DNA from: Sphingomonas sp. 32-62-10
Lineage (GTDB): Bacteria > Pseudomonadota > Alphaproteobacteria > Sphingomonadales > Sphingomonadaceae
Reading direction: 5' to 3'
Assembly (NCBI GenBank): GCA_002280555.1
Contig: NCEE01000009.1
Coordinates: forward strand, 1 to 64,000
Length of the DNA: 64,000 nt
Each line of letters opens with the position of its first letter. Position 1 is the stretch's first letter. Under the pieces are notes generated by a model. It was not told the origin of the DNA. It saw nothing but the letters and a program-made list of their open reading frames with translations, and ran no database searches. A program made the translations under genes and the position numbers. Shown here piece after piece: positions 16,511-25,451 of the stretch.

Positions 16511-17790
16511 CGTTGGTGGAGATCAATTTCGACGGGCTGATCGGCCCCAGCCATAATTATGCCGGGCTGAGCCATGGCAACCTGGCCGCGACGCGCAATG
16601 CCGGCGCAATATCACAGCCGCGTGCCGCAGCGTTGCAGGGCATTGCCAAGATGCGCGCCAACATCGCGCTTGGGCTGACGCAAGGGGTGCTGCTGCCGCA
16701 TGCCCGCCCCAATCATCGCTGGCTGGCAAGCTTGAACACCGATTATGCCACCGCTTCACTGCCGCTGAAGGCGCAAGCGCTGTCGGCATCGGCGATGTGG
16801 GCCGCGAACGCCGCGACGGTATCGCCCGCCCCCGACACCGCCGATGCGCGCTGCCATTTGACGGTCGCCAACCTCGTCACGATGCCGCACCGGAGCCATG
16901 AATGGCGGGGCACGCTGGCACAGCTCCGTTTGATCTTCGCCAACCCGGCCTTTGCGGTTCATCCGCCAGTCCCTGCCCCCTTTGGCGATGAGGGTGCGGC
17001 CAACCATATGCGCATGGCGGATCGGCATGACGCGCCCGGGATCGAGATTTTCGTCTACGGCGTCTCGGGTGGCGGCTTTCCGGCGCGGCAGCGGATCGAG
17101 GCGAGCGAAGCAGTTGCGCGCGGCCATCGGCTCGATCCGGCGCGGACCTTGTTCGTGGAGCAGTCCGAGGCGGCGATCGCGGCGGGTGCGTTTCACAACG
17201 ATGTCGTCGCGGTGGCGAATGGCCCAGTGTTGTTCGCGCATGAACAGGCCTTTGCCGACAGGGCGGGCGTCTACGCCGTGCTTCATGAACGCATGCCGAG
17301 CGCGCAAATCGTCGAGGTGCCCGCGAGCGCCGTCAGCCTCGATGATGCGATCACTTCCTATCTCTTCAACGCGCAACTCGTGACCTTGCCGGACGAAACG
17401 TTGGCGCTGATCCTCCCAGAAGAAGCGCGCGCCAACACACGGGTATGGTCATGGCTGCAAACGATGATCGCCGGCAACGGCCAGATCCGGCGGCTCGAGG
17501 TGGTGAATGTGCGCGAATCGATGGCCAATGGCGGCGGCCCCGCCTGCCTGCGGCTGCGCGTGGTTGCCGATCCCGCGACAATCGATCCGCGGTTCCTGGT
17601 TGATGACGCCCTGCTTGATCACCTCGCGGCGGTTGTCGAGACGCATTGGCCTGAAACCATCGATCCAACAGCGATTGGCGACGCCGCGTTGATCAACCAG
17701 ATCGAACGCGCGCATGCCGCGTTGCTCGACACCATTGGCGTGACGAACGCCGAAGCTGTCGGGTTAATTGACAGTTTACCCTCTTCGTAA
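16507..17790 (+). CDS. astB: N-succinylarginine dihydrolase
   Basis: A 427-residue amidinotransferase-fold enzyme that converts succinylarginine to succinylornithine, ammonia and CO2. The N-terminal NFDGLIGPSHNYAGLSHGN is the family signature. Active-site segments HNDVVAVANG (His) and NGGGPACLRLRV (nucleophilic Cys) are intact. It is translationally coupled to astA. astC, astD and astE are not found in this window, so the later steps must be encoded elsewhere or performed by the coupled M20 hydrolase. Confidence 0.95.
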   Translation: MTLVEINFDGLIGPSHNYAGLSHGNLAATRNAGAISQPRAAALQGIAKMRANIALGLTQGVLLPHARPNHRWLASLNTDYATASLPLKAQALSASAMWAANAATVSPAPDTADARCHLTVANLVTMPHRSHEWRGTLAQLRLIFANPAFAVHPPVPAPFGDEGAANHMRMADRHDAPGIEIFVYGVSGGGFPARQRIEASEAVARGHRLDPARTLFVEQSEAAIAAGAFHNDVVAVANGPVLFAHEQAFADRAGVYAVLHERMPSAQIVEVPASAVSLDDAITSYLFNAQLVTLPDETLALILPEEARANTRVWSWLQTMIAGNGQIRRLEVVNVRESMANGGGPACLRLRVVADPATIDPRFLVDDALLDHLAAVVETHWPETIDPTAIGDAALINQIERAHAALLDTIGVTNAEAVGLIDSLPSS

Positions 17791-17842
17791 ACCCGGAATC
17801 GCGCTTTTCCGGGATTGGCCCACCGCTTGCTTAATCAGGGCT

Positions 17843-18061
17843 ATGTTGCACAGCATCGGCCGCCTGTTCGTCATCAAGACCAAGTTCGAGGCTTTTCTCG
17901 TCATCTACGGGCTTGGCACCGGCGCGATCGAGCGTGGGCTGCATTATGTGCAGCAATATCCCGGCTTCGGGGGCTGGATGCTGTTTGCAGTCTGCCCGAT
18001 CGCCGTTTTCATGGCCGGTGCGCGCATTCTCGATTCGATCGAGCGTCAACAAGCGGATTGA
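17843..18061 (+). CDS. small membrane protein upstream of cysD
   Basis: A 72-residue protein with two hydrophobic segments (about 16-30 and 44-64) linked by a short charged loop containing HYVQQYPGF, ending ARILDSIERQQAD. I do not know a function. It lies 52 bp after astB and 65 bp before cysD. An in-frame codon at 17768 would extend it into the end of astB, without a better ribosome site; ATG 17843 is preferred. It could be a conserved sphingomonad small membrane protein. Confidence 0.55.
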   Translation: MLHSIGRLFVIKTKFEAFLVIYGLGTGAIERGLHYVQQYPGFGGWMLFAVCPIAVFMAGARILDSIERQQAD

Positions 18062-18126
18062 TCCAGCTTTCTGGCACGCAAAGATTATTTGGTGGCAGCG
18101 GCGGGACGGAAAGCTATGCCGAGCGC

Positions 18127-19038
18127 ATGAACGCTCCGCTTACCCATTTGCAGCGGCTTGAAGCCGAAAGCATCCACATCATCCGCGAAGTCGTCGCCGA
18201 GGCGACCAACCCGGTGATGCTCTATTCGGTGGGCAAGGATTCCGCCGTGATGCTCCATCTGGCGTGCAAGGCCTTTTACCCCGCCCCGCCGCCCTTCCCG
18301 CTGCTCCATGTCGATACGACCTGGAAGTTTCAGGCGATGTATGCGATGCGCGAGCAGGCGGCCGCAGCGGCTGGCATGCGGCTGATTATCCACCAGAACC
18401 CCGAGGCGAAAGCACTCGGCATTAATCCGTTCGATCATGGCAGCCGGCACACCGATATGTGGAAGACCGAAGGCCTGAAACAGGCGCTGGAGCAGCACGG
18501 TTTCGACGCAGCCTTTGGCGGGGCACGCCGCGATGAGGAAAAATCGCGCGCGAAGGAACGTGTTTTCAGCTTCCGCTCGGCGCACCAGCGCTGGGATCCC
18601 AAGAACCAGCGGCCCGAACTCTGGCGGCTTTACAACGCCCGCAAAAACAAGGGCGAGAGTATGCGGGTGTTCCCGATCTCGAACTGGACCGAGCTTGATA
18701 TTTGGCAGTACATTCAGATCGAGGGGATCGACATCGTGCCGCTTTACCTCGCGGCGCCCCGCCCGACCTATGTGCAGGATGGCCAGTTATTCATGGCCGA
18801 TGATCTTGAGCGTATGGAGCAGGTGCTGGGCCGAAAGGTCGATGTCGAGGAACGCTGGGTCCGCTTCCGCACGCTTGGCTGCTTTCCGCTGTCGGGCGCC
18901 GTCGAAAGCAGGGCGACGACGCTTTCCGCCGTCATCCAGGAAATGCTGCTGACAACGACCTCGGAGCGCCAGGGTCGGGTGATCGATCATGACCAGGCCG
19001 CGAGCATGGAAAAGAAGAAGCAGGAGGGGTATTTCTGA
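18127..19038 (+). CDS. cysD: sulfate adenylyltransferase subunit 2
   Basis: A 303-residue PP-loop ATP pyrophosphatase of the PAPS reductase-like family. The PP-loop is YSVGKDSAVML (about residue 36-46), followed by LLHVDTTWKF and the GGARRDEEKSRAKER helix typical of CysD. With CysN it makes adenosine 5'-phosphosulfate from ATP and sulfate. The stop shares one base with the cysNC start (TGATG), so the two are tightly coupled. Confidence 0.96.
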   Translation: MNAPLTHLQRLEAESIHIIREVVAEATNPVMLYSVGKDSAVMLHLACKAFYPAPPPFPLLHVDTTWKFQAMYAMREQAAAAAGMRLIIHQNPEAKALGINPFDHGSRHTDMWKTEGLKQALEQHGFDAAFGGARRDEEKSRAKERVFSFRSAHQRWDPKNQRPELWRLYNARKNKGESMRVFPISNWTELDIWQYIQIEGIDIVPLYLAAPRPTYVQDGQLFMADDLERMEQVLGRKVDVEERWVRFRTLGCFPLSGAVESRATTLSAVIQEMLLTTTSERQGRVIDHDQAASMEKKKQEGYF

Positions 19039-20981
19039 TGCCCGATACTGCCCTCACCCCAACCGCCGAACCCCACTATGCCGCCGATGATCTGATCGCG
19101 CGGGATATCGATGCCTATCTGCGTGTGCATCGGCATAAATCCATGTTGCGGTTCATCACCTGCGGATCAGTCGATGACGGAAAATCGACGCTTATCGGTC
19201 GGTTACTCTATGATTCGAAAATGATCTTTGAAGATCAACTCGCTGCGCTGGAGGCTGATAGCCGCCGGTCGGGCACCCAGGGCGATGCAATCGATTTCGC
19301 GCTGCTGGTCGACGGGCTCGCCGCTGAGCGTGAACAGGGCATCACGATCGACGTCGCTTACCGCTTTTTCGCGACCGCGAAACGCAAGTTCATCGTCGCC
19401 GATACGCCGGGGCACGAACAATATACCCGTAACATGGTGACCGGAGCGTCGACCGCCGACCTTGCCGTCATCCTGATCGATGCGCGTAAGGGCGTGCTCA
19501 CCCAAACCAAACGCCACAGCTTTATTGTCCAGCTGATCGGCATCCGTCATATCGTGCTGGCGGTGAACAAGATGGATCTGATCGATTATGATCAGGCCCG
19601 GTTCGATGCCATTGTCGCCGATTACCGGCAGTTCGCCACCTCAATCGGGATCGAAGCCTTCACCGCCATCCCGCTATCCGGCTTCAAGGGCGACAATGTA
19701 GCCGCTCGTTCGCGCGCCATGCCCTGGTATGGTGGTCCATGCCTGATCGAGCATCTCGAAACCGTTGAGGTTGCGACTGACGCCGCGGCACAGCGTGCGT
19801 TTCGGATGCCGGTTCAATGGGTCAACCGCCCCAATCTCGATTTTCGTGGGTTTGCCGGGTTGATCGCCAGTGGCCGGGTGCAGCCGGGGGACCGGGTGCG
19901 TATCCTCCCCTCAGGTCGGCTGAGCACGATTGCCCGGATCGTGACAATGGATGGCGATCTTGACGGCGCCGTCGCGGGGCAAGCAGTGACGCTGACGTTG
20001 GCCGACGAAGTCGATTGTTCGCGCGGTGACGTTATCGCGCGCGCCGATTCACCACCCGAAGTGGCCGATCAGTTTTCCGCATCGATCGTCTGGATGGATG
20101 ATGCCCCGCTGCAACCGGGCCGGTCCTATGTGCTAAAGATCGGCAGCCAGACCGTGAGCGCGACGGTGCGCGCGCCCGATCACCGGATCGACGTCAACAC
20201 GCTGGCCCGACTGGCGGCGCCAACGCTTGGCCTGAACGATATCGGGATCGCGGATATCCAGACCGATCGGCCGATCGTGTTCGAACCCTATGCCGACAGC
20301 ACCGAACTGGGTGGCTTCATCCTGATCGACAGGACCACCAACGCCACGGTTGCAGCCGGCATGATCCGCCATGCGCTGCGGCGCGCCCAAAATATTCACT
20401 GGCAAGCTGTTGAAATCAGTCGCGAAGCGCATGCCAATCAGATGCGTCAGCAGCCACGCATCCTGTGGTTCACAGGGCTTTCGGGTTCAGGCAAGTCGAC
20501 CATCGCCAATATGGTCGAACAAAAGCTGCATGCGCTGGGCAAGCACACCTTTTTGCTGGATGGCGACAATATCCGCCACGGCCTGAACAAGGATCTGGGG
20601 TTCAGTGATGCCGACCGGATTGAGAATATCCGCCGCGTCGGCGAAGTCGCCAAGCTGATGACCGATGCGGGGCTGATCGTGCTCACCGCTTTCATATCCC
20701 CCTTCCAGGCCGAACGCGATCTGGTCCGCGCGATGATGCCTGCGGGCGAGTTTCTGGAGATATTCGTCGATACGCCGATCGAGGTTGCCGAAGAACGCGA
20801 TGCCAAGGGGCTGTATCGCCGCGCGAGAGCAGGCGAAATTGCGAACTTTACCGGCATTTCGAGCCCCTATGAGCGGCCCGAAAAGCCCGATATCCATATC
20901 GATACCACGGTGACATCCGCAGAACAGGCCGCTGACATGATCGTCGAACAAGTGATCGGCATCTGGTCGCCGATGGTCTAG
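19038..20981 (+). CDS. cysNC: bifunctional sulfate adenylyltransferase subunit 1 / adenylyl-sulfate kinase
   Basis: A 647-residue fusion. Residues 1 to about 440 are the CysN GTPase: P-loop GSVDDGKSTLIGRLLYDS, the switch region EREQGITIDVAYRFF, DTPGHEQY, and NKMD, followed by EF-Tu-like beta-barrel domains. Residues from about 470 are CysC, APS kinase, with P-loop FTGLSGSGKSTIANM, DGDNIRHGLNKDLGFSDADR and the FISPFQAERD lid. The protein activates sulfate to PAPS for cysteine synthesis or sulfonation. CysNC fusions are usual in alphaproteobacteria. Confidence 0.96.
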   Translation: MPDTALTPTAEPHYAADDLIARDIDAYLRVHRHKSMLRFITCGSVDDGKSTLIGRLLYDSKMIFEDQLAALEADSRRSGTQGDAIDFALLVDGLAAEREQGITIDVAYRFFATAKRKFIVADTPGHEQYTRNMVTGASTADLAVILIDARKGVLTQTKRHSFIVQLIGIRHIVLAVNKMDLIDYDQARFDAIVADYRQFATSIGIEAFTAIPLSGFKGDNVAARSRAMPWYGGPCLIEHLETVEVATDAAAQRAFRMPVQWVNRPNLDFRGFAGLIASGRVQPGDRVRILPSGRLSTIARIVTMDGDLDGAVAGQAVTLTLADEVDCSRGDVIARADSPPEVADQFSASIVWMDDAPLQPGRSYVLKIGSQTVSATVRAPDHRIDVNTLARLAAPTLGLNDIGIADIQTDRPIVFEPYADSTELGGFILIDRTTNATVAAGMIRHALRRAQNIHWQAVEISREAHANQMRQQPRILWFTGLSGSGKSTIANMVEQKLHALGKHTFLLDGDNIRHGLNKDLGFSDADRIENIRRVGEVAKLMTDAGLIVLTAFISPFQAERDLVRAMMPAGEFLEIFVDTPIEVAEERDAKGLYRRARAGEIANFTGISSPYERPEKPDIHIDTTVTSAEQAADMIVEQVIGIWSPMV

Positions 20982-20990
20982 GTTCGACGG

Positions 20991-21788
20991 ATGAAAACGG
21001 ATATCGCGCCGCCCCCGATTGACCCATCGACCCTGACCGACGTTGCGCTTGCCCGCGCGATCGCCGCTGAGGCCGGTGAGTTGCTTGCGACGATCCGGCG
21101 CTCAACCGACAGCACCGCGCGTGAAATCGGCGCGCGCGGTGATGCGGAGGCCAATGCGCTGATCCTCGATCGGCTTCGCACCGCACGGCCTGATGATTTC
21201 ATCCTGTCCGAAGAATCGCATGACGACCGAAAACGCTGCGCCGCGCGGCGGGTGTGGATCGTCGATCCGCTCGATGGCACGCGCGAATTCACCGAGGGGC
21301 TGGATGACTGGGCAGTCCATATCGGCCTGGCGATCGACGGCGTGCCGGTTACCGGGGCGGTCGCGTTGCCGGCCAGCGGCCGCATATTCGCCACCGACGA
21401 TCCCGTCCTGCCGCTGCTGCCGCGATCGTCGGCGCCGCCGCGCATGGTCGTCAGCCGCAGCCGTACCCAGGATATGGCGGGGCAGGTAGCGGCGGATATT
21501 GGCGCTGAGATCATCCGGATGGGCTCGGCAGGTGCCAAGGCCATGGCGGTGGTCGCAGGGGATGCAGACATTTATCTCCACGACGGCGGCCAGTATGAAT
21601 GGGATAATTGCGCGCCCGCGGCCGTAGCGCTGGCAGCAGGCTTTCATTGTTCGCGGATCGACGGCAGCCCACTGGTGTACAATTGCGCAGACCCGCTGTT
21701 ACCCGACCTGTTGATTTGTCGACCCGAGCTGGCCCGGCGCGTCCTTAACGCCGTCGTGCGCCTGCGTCCCGGCAAGGGACCGTCGTGA
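20991..21788 (+). CDS. cysQ: 3'(2'),5'-bisphosphate nucleotidase
   Basis: A 265-residue inositol-monophosphatase-fold enzyme. Metal-site motifs are LSEESHDD, WIVDPLDGTREF and, near the C-terminus, GGQYEWDNCAPAAVALAAG. It hydrolyses 3'-phosphoadenosine 5'-phosphate (and PAPS), the by-product of sulfate assimilation, consistent with its place nine bases after cysNC as the last gene of the operon. Confidence 0.93.
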   Translation: MKTDIAPPPIDPSTLTDVALARAIAAEAGELLATIRRSTDSTAREIGARGDAEANALILDRLRTARPDDFILSEESHDDRKRCAARRVWIVDPLDGTREFTEGLDDWAVHIGLAIDGVPVTGAVALPASGRIFATDDPVLPLLPRSSAPPRMVVSRSRTQDMAGQVAADIGAEIIRMGSAGAKAMAVVAGDADIYLHDGGQYEWDNCAPAAVALAAGFHCSRIDGSPLVYNCADPLLPDLLICRPELARRVLNAVVRLRPGKGPS

Positions 21789-21888
21789 TTGTCACAAAGC
21801 CGATTGTTTCGTGATATAGAGCAGGATAACGGCTTGGGGAGGACGTTGGACGGCATGGGGGCCTGAAAGGTCCTAGGGGAGATTGATT

Positions 21889-22971
21889 GTGCGGCTATCT
21901 CGCGGCTTGTTTCTGTTGCTCGCCGCCCAGGCACTGCTGGTCACGGCGATCCCCTCGCTGGCGTTGATCCTTGGCTTGAAATTTACCACCGATCGCTATC
22001 TGGCGGCGGCCAGCGTCGTCGGGGGACCGGATGCGGGGGCGGCGCTTTTTCGTGAACAGTTGATCGTGGTGGGTGTCGTGCTCGGCGCCATGCTCTTGCT
22101 GATGCTCATCTTCGCCAGCATCGTCGCCAATCGCTGGACGCAACCACAGCGGATTCTGCATGAAGTGAGCGCTGCCGTTGCCGAAGGTAATTTCTCGGGC
22201 GAGTTTCTTGAAACCGGACCGCACGAAACCATGGGGACGATGCGCAATCTGGGGCGGATCGCCCGGTCGTTTGATCGGCTTGAAACCGCACGGCGCACCT
22301 GGCTGGTCGCGATTGCAGAGGAATTGCGCAAGCCCGTCGCCACGCTCGACGACCAAATTCGCGCCGCGCGCGATGTGGACAGCACGATCGGCCCCGAGGC
22401 GTTTGAAAAGGTCGATGACAATGTTCGCCGCCTCGTCGAAATCACTGAAGACCTCCAGGCTGTCGCCCTCGCCGATCTAGGTCGATTGCCGGTCAACTTT
22501 GCGCAAGTCGATCCATGCGCACTGATCCATAACGCGATCTGGGCCAACAAGCGCCGTGCCTCGATGGCCAATGTCACGCTCGAGGCCGGCCATATGCCAG
22601 CGACGACTGTTATCGTGCGCTGGGACGGCGCGCGAATCGAACAGCTTTTCACCGCCCTGATCGAGAACAGCCTGCGCTACACGCCGCCGGGTGGGCGCAT
22701 CCAGCTGGGGCTTGAGCCGAGCCGTGGCGCCTGGCGGCTGATGATTGATGACAGCGCCCCGGGGATCGATGTCGATCTCGCGCAACGTTTGTTTGAGCCT
22801 TTTTACCGGGCAACCGTGCTGCCAGGTGAATCGGTGACGAGCTCGGGCCTGGGACTCGCGACGGCACAGGCCATTGTCGAGGCCCATCACGGTCGAATCG
22901 ATGCTGGTTCATCCCCGCTTGGCGGCGTTCGTGTTACCGTGGTGCTGCCCGCGACGACGCCCACCGCCTGA
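21889..22971 (+). CDS. histidine kinase-like sensor lacking the phosphoacceptor histidine
   Basis: A 360-residue sensor: a transmembrane helix (about 6-30), a short periplasmic loop (about 31-57), a second helix (about 58-80), a HAMP-like stretch, then a dimerisation helix and an HATPase_c domain. The H-box reads WLVAIAEELRKPVATL where kinases have xxxxSHELRTP; the acceptor His is replaced by E144 (codon GAG 22318-22320). The ATPase N-box (IENSLRYT), the G1-like DDSAPGIDVDL and the G2-like GLGLATAQAIVEAHHG are preserved. Start GTG 21889 is chosen for the AGGGGAG eight bases ahead; a TTG at 21883 is too close. No response regulator is adjacent. Confidence 0.85.
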   Translation: MRLSRGLFLLLAAQALLVTAIPSLALILGLKFTTDRYLAAASVVGGPDAGAALFREQLIVVGVVLGAMLLLMLIFASIVANRWTQPQRILHEVSAAVAEGNFSGEFLETGPHETMGTMRNLGRIARSFDRLETARRTWLVAIAEELRKPVATLDDQIRAARDVDSTIGPEAFEKVDDNVRRLVEITEDLQAVALADLGRLPVNFAQVDPCALIHNAIWANKRRASMANVTLEAGHMPATTVIVRWDGARIEQLFTALIENSLRYTPPGGRIQLGLEPSRGAWRLMIDDSAPGIDVDLAQRLFEPFYRATVLPGESVTSSGLGLATAQAIVEAHHGRIDAGSSPLGGVRVTVVLPATTPTA

Positions 22972-24114
22972 TCAACCGCGCCTATTGGCGCCCCAGACTT
23001 CGAGATTTCCCGCCCGTTCAACTTGCCGATGGGTCACCAGCGTCGGCAAGGCGGACAATCCGGCATCGGCAAGCAACGCCACCATTGCATCGCCAGCGTC
23101 GGCGATGGCAGCCTGCACGCGTTGCATCAGGAAAAAGCGGTAGGGCATCACCACCGTGCGGATCGCATGCCCCCGCCACTCGAATTCGGCCGTGCCGATT
23201 GCGCGCGTGCCGGGGTCAGGAAGCCCGTTCGTCCCTGCAATCAGGTCAGGATGTGCGTCCAGCCAGTCATTGGCAAACGCAACATGGGCTGAAAGCTCGG
23301 GCATATACTCGTCGGCGACGTAACGCATCACTGCAACCAGCGTCTCAGGAATGCCATCGGCGGCAATCAGCGACTGATCGGGCCAAAGCCCATCAAGCAA
23401 CGCCTGCGCTGCATTCATCCGCTCCACCCAACGCCAGACATGGAAGAAGCGCGTCTTCATGATCATCGCGGGAAATGGATCGCGTGCCAAATGCGGATAG
23501 AGCGGCGCAATCAGGCCATAATCGCCGATCGTCGGCCGCCCGCCGAGCAGATAAGGGTGCTTGGCGAAATGGGCGTTGAGCAGAGCCAGAAAGGTCTCAT
23601 AACTGGCCTGGATCGTCGGCGCCGTCTCGGGCGAAACGCCAAAGGCAGCCTTGGCCTTGCGCATCCGTCCGCTCGCTGCCCCAAATACCGCCTCACGGAC
23701 GTCCCCCGTGGCACCCGGCATCAGCGCCGCAACAAAGTCGGTGCGCAGGAAATCAAGGTTCGTCTCGTCGAAATCCCAGCGATAATGCATCGCAGGCCGC
23801 AACAGCCCCTCGCCGCCAAATAACTCGAACAACAGGCTGACTGCCCGGTGCACGGGCGTTTCAGGATAGGCACTCGCCCGGGCAAGACCGGTACGTTCGA
23901 TATGATCAATAATCGCCGTCCCGTCCTGGATGATCTCGCCGGTCGGCGCCACCAGCACCGGAATGATCCAGCGGCCAATCGCCTTGGTGATATCGGGCCA
24001 GTCCGGATCGGCGGGGATCGCTTCTTCGAAATCGATGCGCTGCTTGATCAGATAGGATCGCGCTTTGGCGGTGTAGAGCGATCCGGGCATGCCGAACAGG
24101 CGATAGGGGGTCAT
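22972..24114 (-). CDS. glutathione S-transferase family protein
   Basis: A 380-residue protein with a thioredoxin-like N-terminal domain (YRLFGMPGSLYTAKARSYLIKQRIDFEE, then WIIPVLVAPTGEIIQDGTAIIDHIE, which keeps the cis-Pro and the glutathione-binding Asp-Gly-Ser/Thr type turn) and an all-helical C-terminal region longer than in ordinary GSTs (~200 residues). A middle segment KHPYLLGGRPTIGDYGLIAPLY is the GST C-domain N-capping box. No catalytic Ser/Cys can be assigned with certainty. ATG 24114 begins MTPYRLFG. It converges tail to tail with the sensor kinase gene with no gap. Role unknown. Confidence 0.8.
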   Translation of the reverse strand: MTPYRLFGMPGSLYTAKARSYLIKQRIDFEEAIPADPDWPDITKAIGRWIIPVLVAPTGEIIQDGTAIIDHIERTGLARASAYPETPVHRAVSLLFELFGGEGLLRPAMHYRWDFDETNLDFLRTDFVAALMPGATGDVREAVFGAASGRMRKAKAAFGVSPETAPTIQASYETFLALLNAHFAKHPYLLGGRPTIGDYGLIAPLYPHLARDPFPAMIMKTRFFHVWRWVERMNAAQALLDGLWPDQSLIAADGIPETLVAVMRYVADEYMPELSAHVAFANDWLDAHPDLIAGTNGLPDPGTRAIGTAEFEWRGHAIRTVVMPYRFFLMQRVQAAIADAGDAMVALLADAGLSALPTLVTHRQVERAGNLEVWGANRRG

Positions 24115-24231
24115 GAAGCACATCTTTCTAGCCCGGCATTCGCCGCCAGTGATGTGTGCTTACTGCCCCGAACGGCAACTCAAATTCAAACTATTTGCAC
24201 GTCTCGCGCCAAAATCGTGCCGGACGGGTCA

Positions 24232-24753
24232 TCAGGCAGCCTTGCGCTGCTTGGCCAGCTTCTTCAGCACCATGCTGCGCTTCAGCCGCGACAGATGATC
24301 GATGAAAATGATCCCCTCGAGGTGATCCATTTCATGCTGAATGCACGTCGCGAGCAGGCCTTCGAGCTGCTCGTCGTGCGCCACGCCATCGGCATCGAGC
24401 CAGCGCACGCGGCACGTCGCCGGGCGCTCGACCTCGGCATATTGGTCGGGCACTGACAGGCAGCCCTCGTTATAGATATTCGTGTCCTCGTCAGCTTCGA
24501 CGATTTCGGGATTGATGAACACGCGCGGATCGCGAACCGGCTTGCCGTCTTCGCCTTCTTCCTGAAGGTCGATCACCAGGATGCGCTTGGGCACGCCGAT
24601 CTGGATCGCCGCCAGCCCGATGCCACGCGAGGCGTACATCGTATCGAACATATCATCGATCAGGGTGCGCACTTCATCATCCACCGCCGCAACCGGTGTG
24701 GAGATGGTCCGCAAGCGCGGATCGGGAATTTCGACGATTTTGTGGACGGCCAT
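24232..24753 (-). CDS. def: peptide deformylase
   Basis: A 173-residue metalloenzyme that removes the formyl group from nascent proteins. All three motifs are intact: GIGLAAIQIG (GxGLAAxQ), EGCLSVP with the metal-binding Cys, and QHEMDHLEG with the HExxH His pair. Length is typical. It is near fmt, which makes the formylated initiator, a common neighbourhood. Confidence 0.96.
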   Translation of the reverse strand: MAVHKIVEIPDPRLRTISTPVAAVDDEVRTLIDDMFDTMYASRGIGLAAIQIGVPKRILVIDLQEEGEDGKPVRDPRVFINPEIVEADEDTNIYNEGCLSVPDQYAEVERPATCRVRWLDADGVAHDEQLEGLLATCIQHEMDHLEGIIFIDHLSRLKRSMVLKKLAKQRKAA

Positions 24754-24802
24754 GCTGGTCAGCTAGGAAAGCCGCGCCGAATCGTCAAGGTCGCGGCCTC
24801 GT

Positions 24803-25399
24803 TCAGCCGACCGGGCGCCGCGCACGAAGTGCCTGGGCGAGCGTGCCTTCGTCGAGATAATCGAGCTCGCCGCCGACCGGCAGGCCGTGCGCCAGCTGGG
24901 TGACGCGCACCGGAAACTGCTCAATCCGCTCGGCGATGTAGTGCGCCGTGGTTTGCCCCTCGAGCGTCGCGTTCATGGCCAGCACCACCTCATCGATCCC
25001 GCCCGCCTCGATCCGCCGAACCAGCAGATCGATCGATAAATCCTCGGGCCGAACACCGTCGAGCGCAGAAAGCTTGCCGCCAAGCACATGAAAATGACCG
25101 GGAAATAGACGCGATCGATCAAGCGCCCAAAGATCAGCGACTTCTTCGACCACGCAGAGCAGGCGTGCGTCCCGCCGGGTATCGACGCAGATCCCGCACG
25201 GGTTGGTGGTATCGACGTTCCCGCACGTCGCGCATGCCGTCAACCGATCCCCCACCGCATCGAGCGCCGCACGCAACGGATCGAGCGCGGTCTCGCGCTT
25301 TTTGAGCAAATGGAGCACCGCGCGCCGCGCCGAACGCGGGCCAAGTCCCGGCAGCCGGGCGAGCGCCTGGGTCAGCGCATCGATTTCTGGAGAAGCCAT
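24803..25399 (-). CDS. recR: recombination mediator protein RecR
   Basis: A 198-residue protein with the helix-hairpin-helix LARLPGLGPRSARRAVLHLL, the four-cysteine zinc finger CATCGNVDTTNPCGIC, and the Toprim domain from LLCVVEEVADLWAL. It helps load RecA at gaps with RecF/RecO. The frame extends upstream, but ATG 25399 gives MASPEIDALTQALARLP, the conserved start. It is divergent from fmt, 52 bp away. Confidence 0.95.
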   Translation of the reverse strand: MASPEIDALTQALARLPGLGPRSARRAVLHLLKKRETALDPLRAALDAVGDRLTACATCGNVDTTNPCGICVDTRRDARLLCVVEEVADLWALDRSRLFPGHFHVLGGKLSALDGVRPEDLSIDLLVRRIEAGGIDEVVLAMNATLEGQTTAHYIAERIEQFPVRVTQLAHGLPVGGELDYLDEGTLAQALRARRPVG

Positions 25400-25451
25400 G
25401 GGGTACAGATAAGGGCTTGCGCGCCCCAATGCCAAGCGGCGAAGGAGCGTT

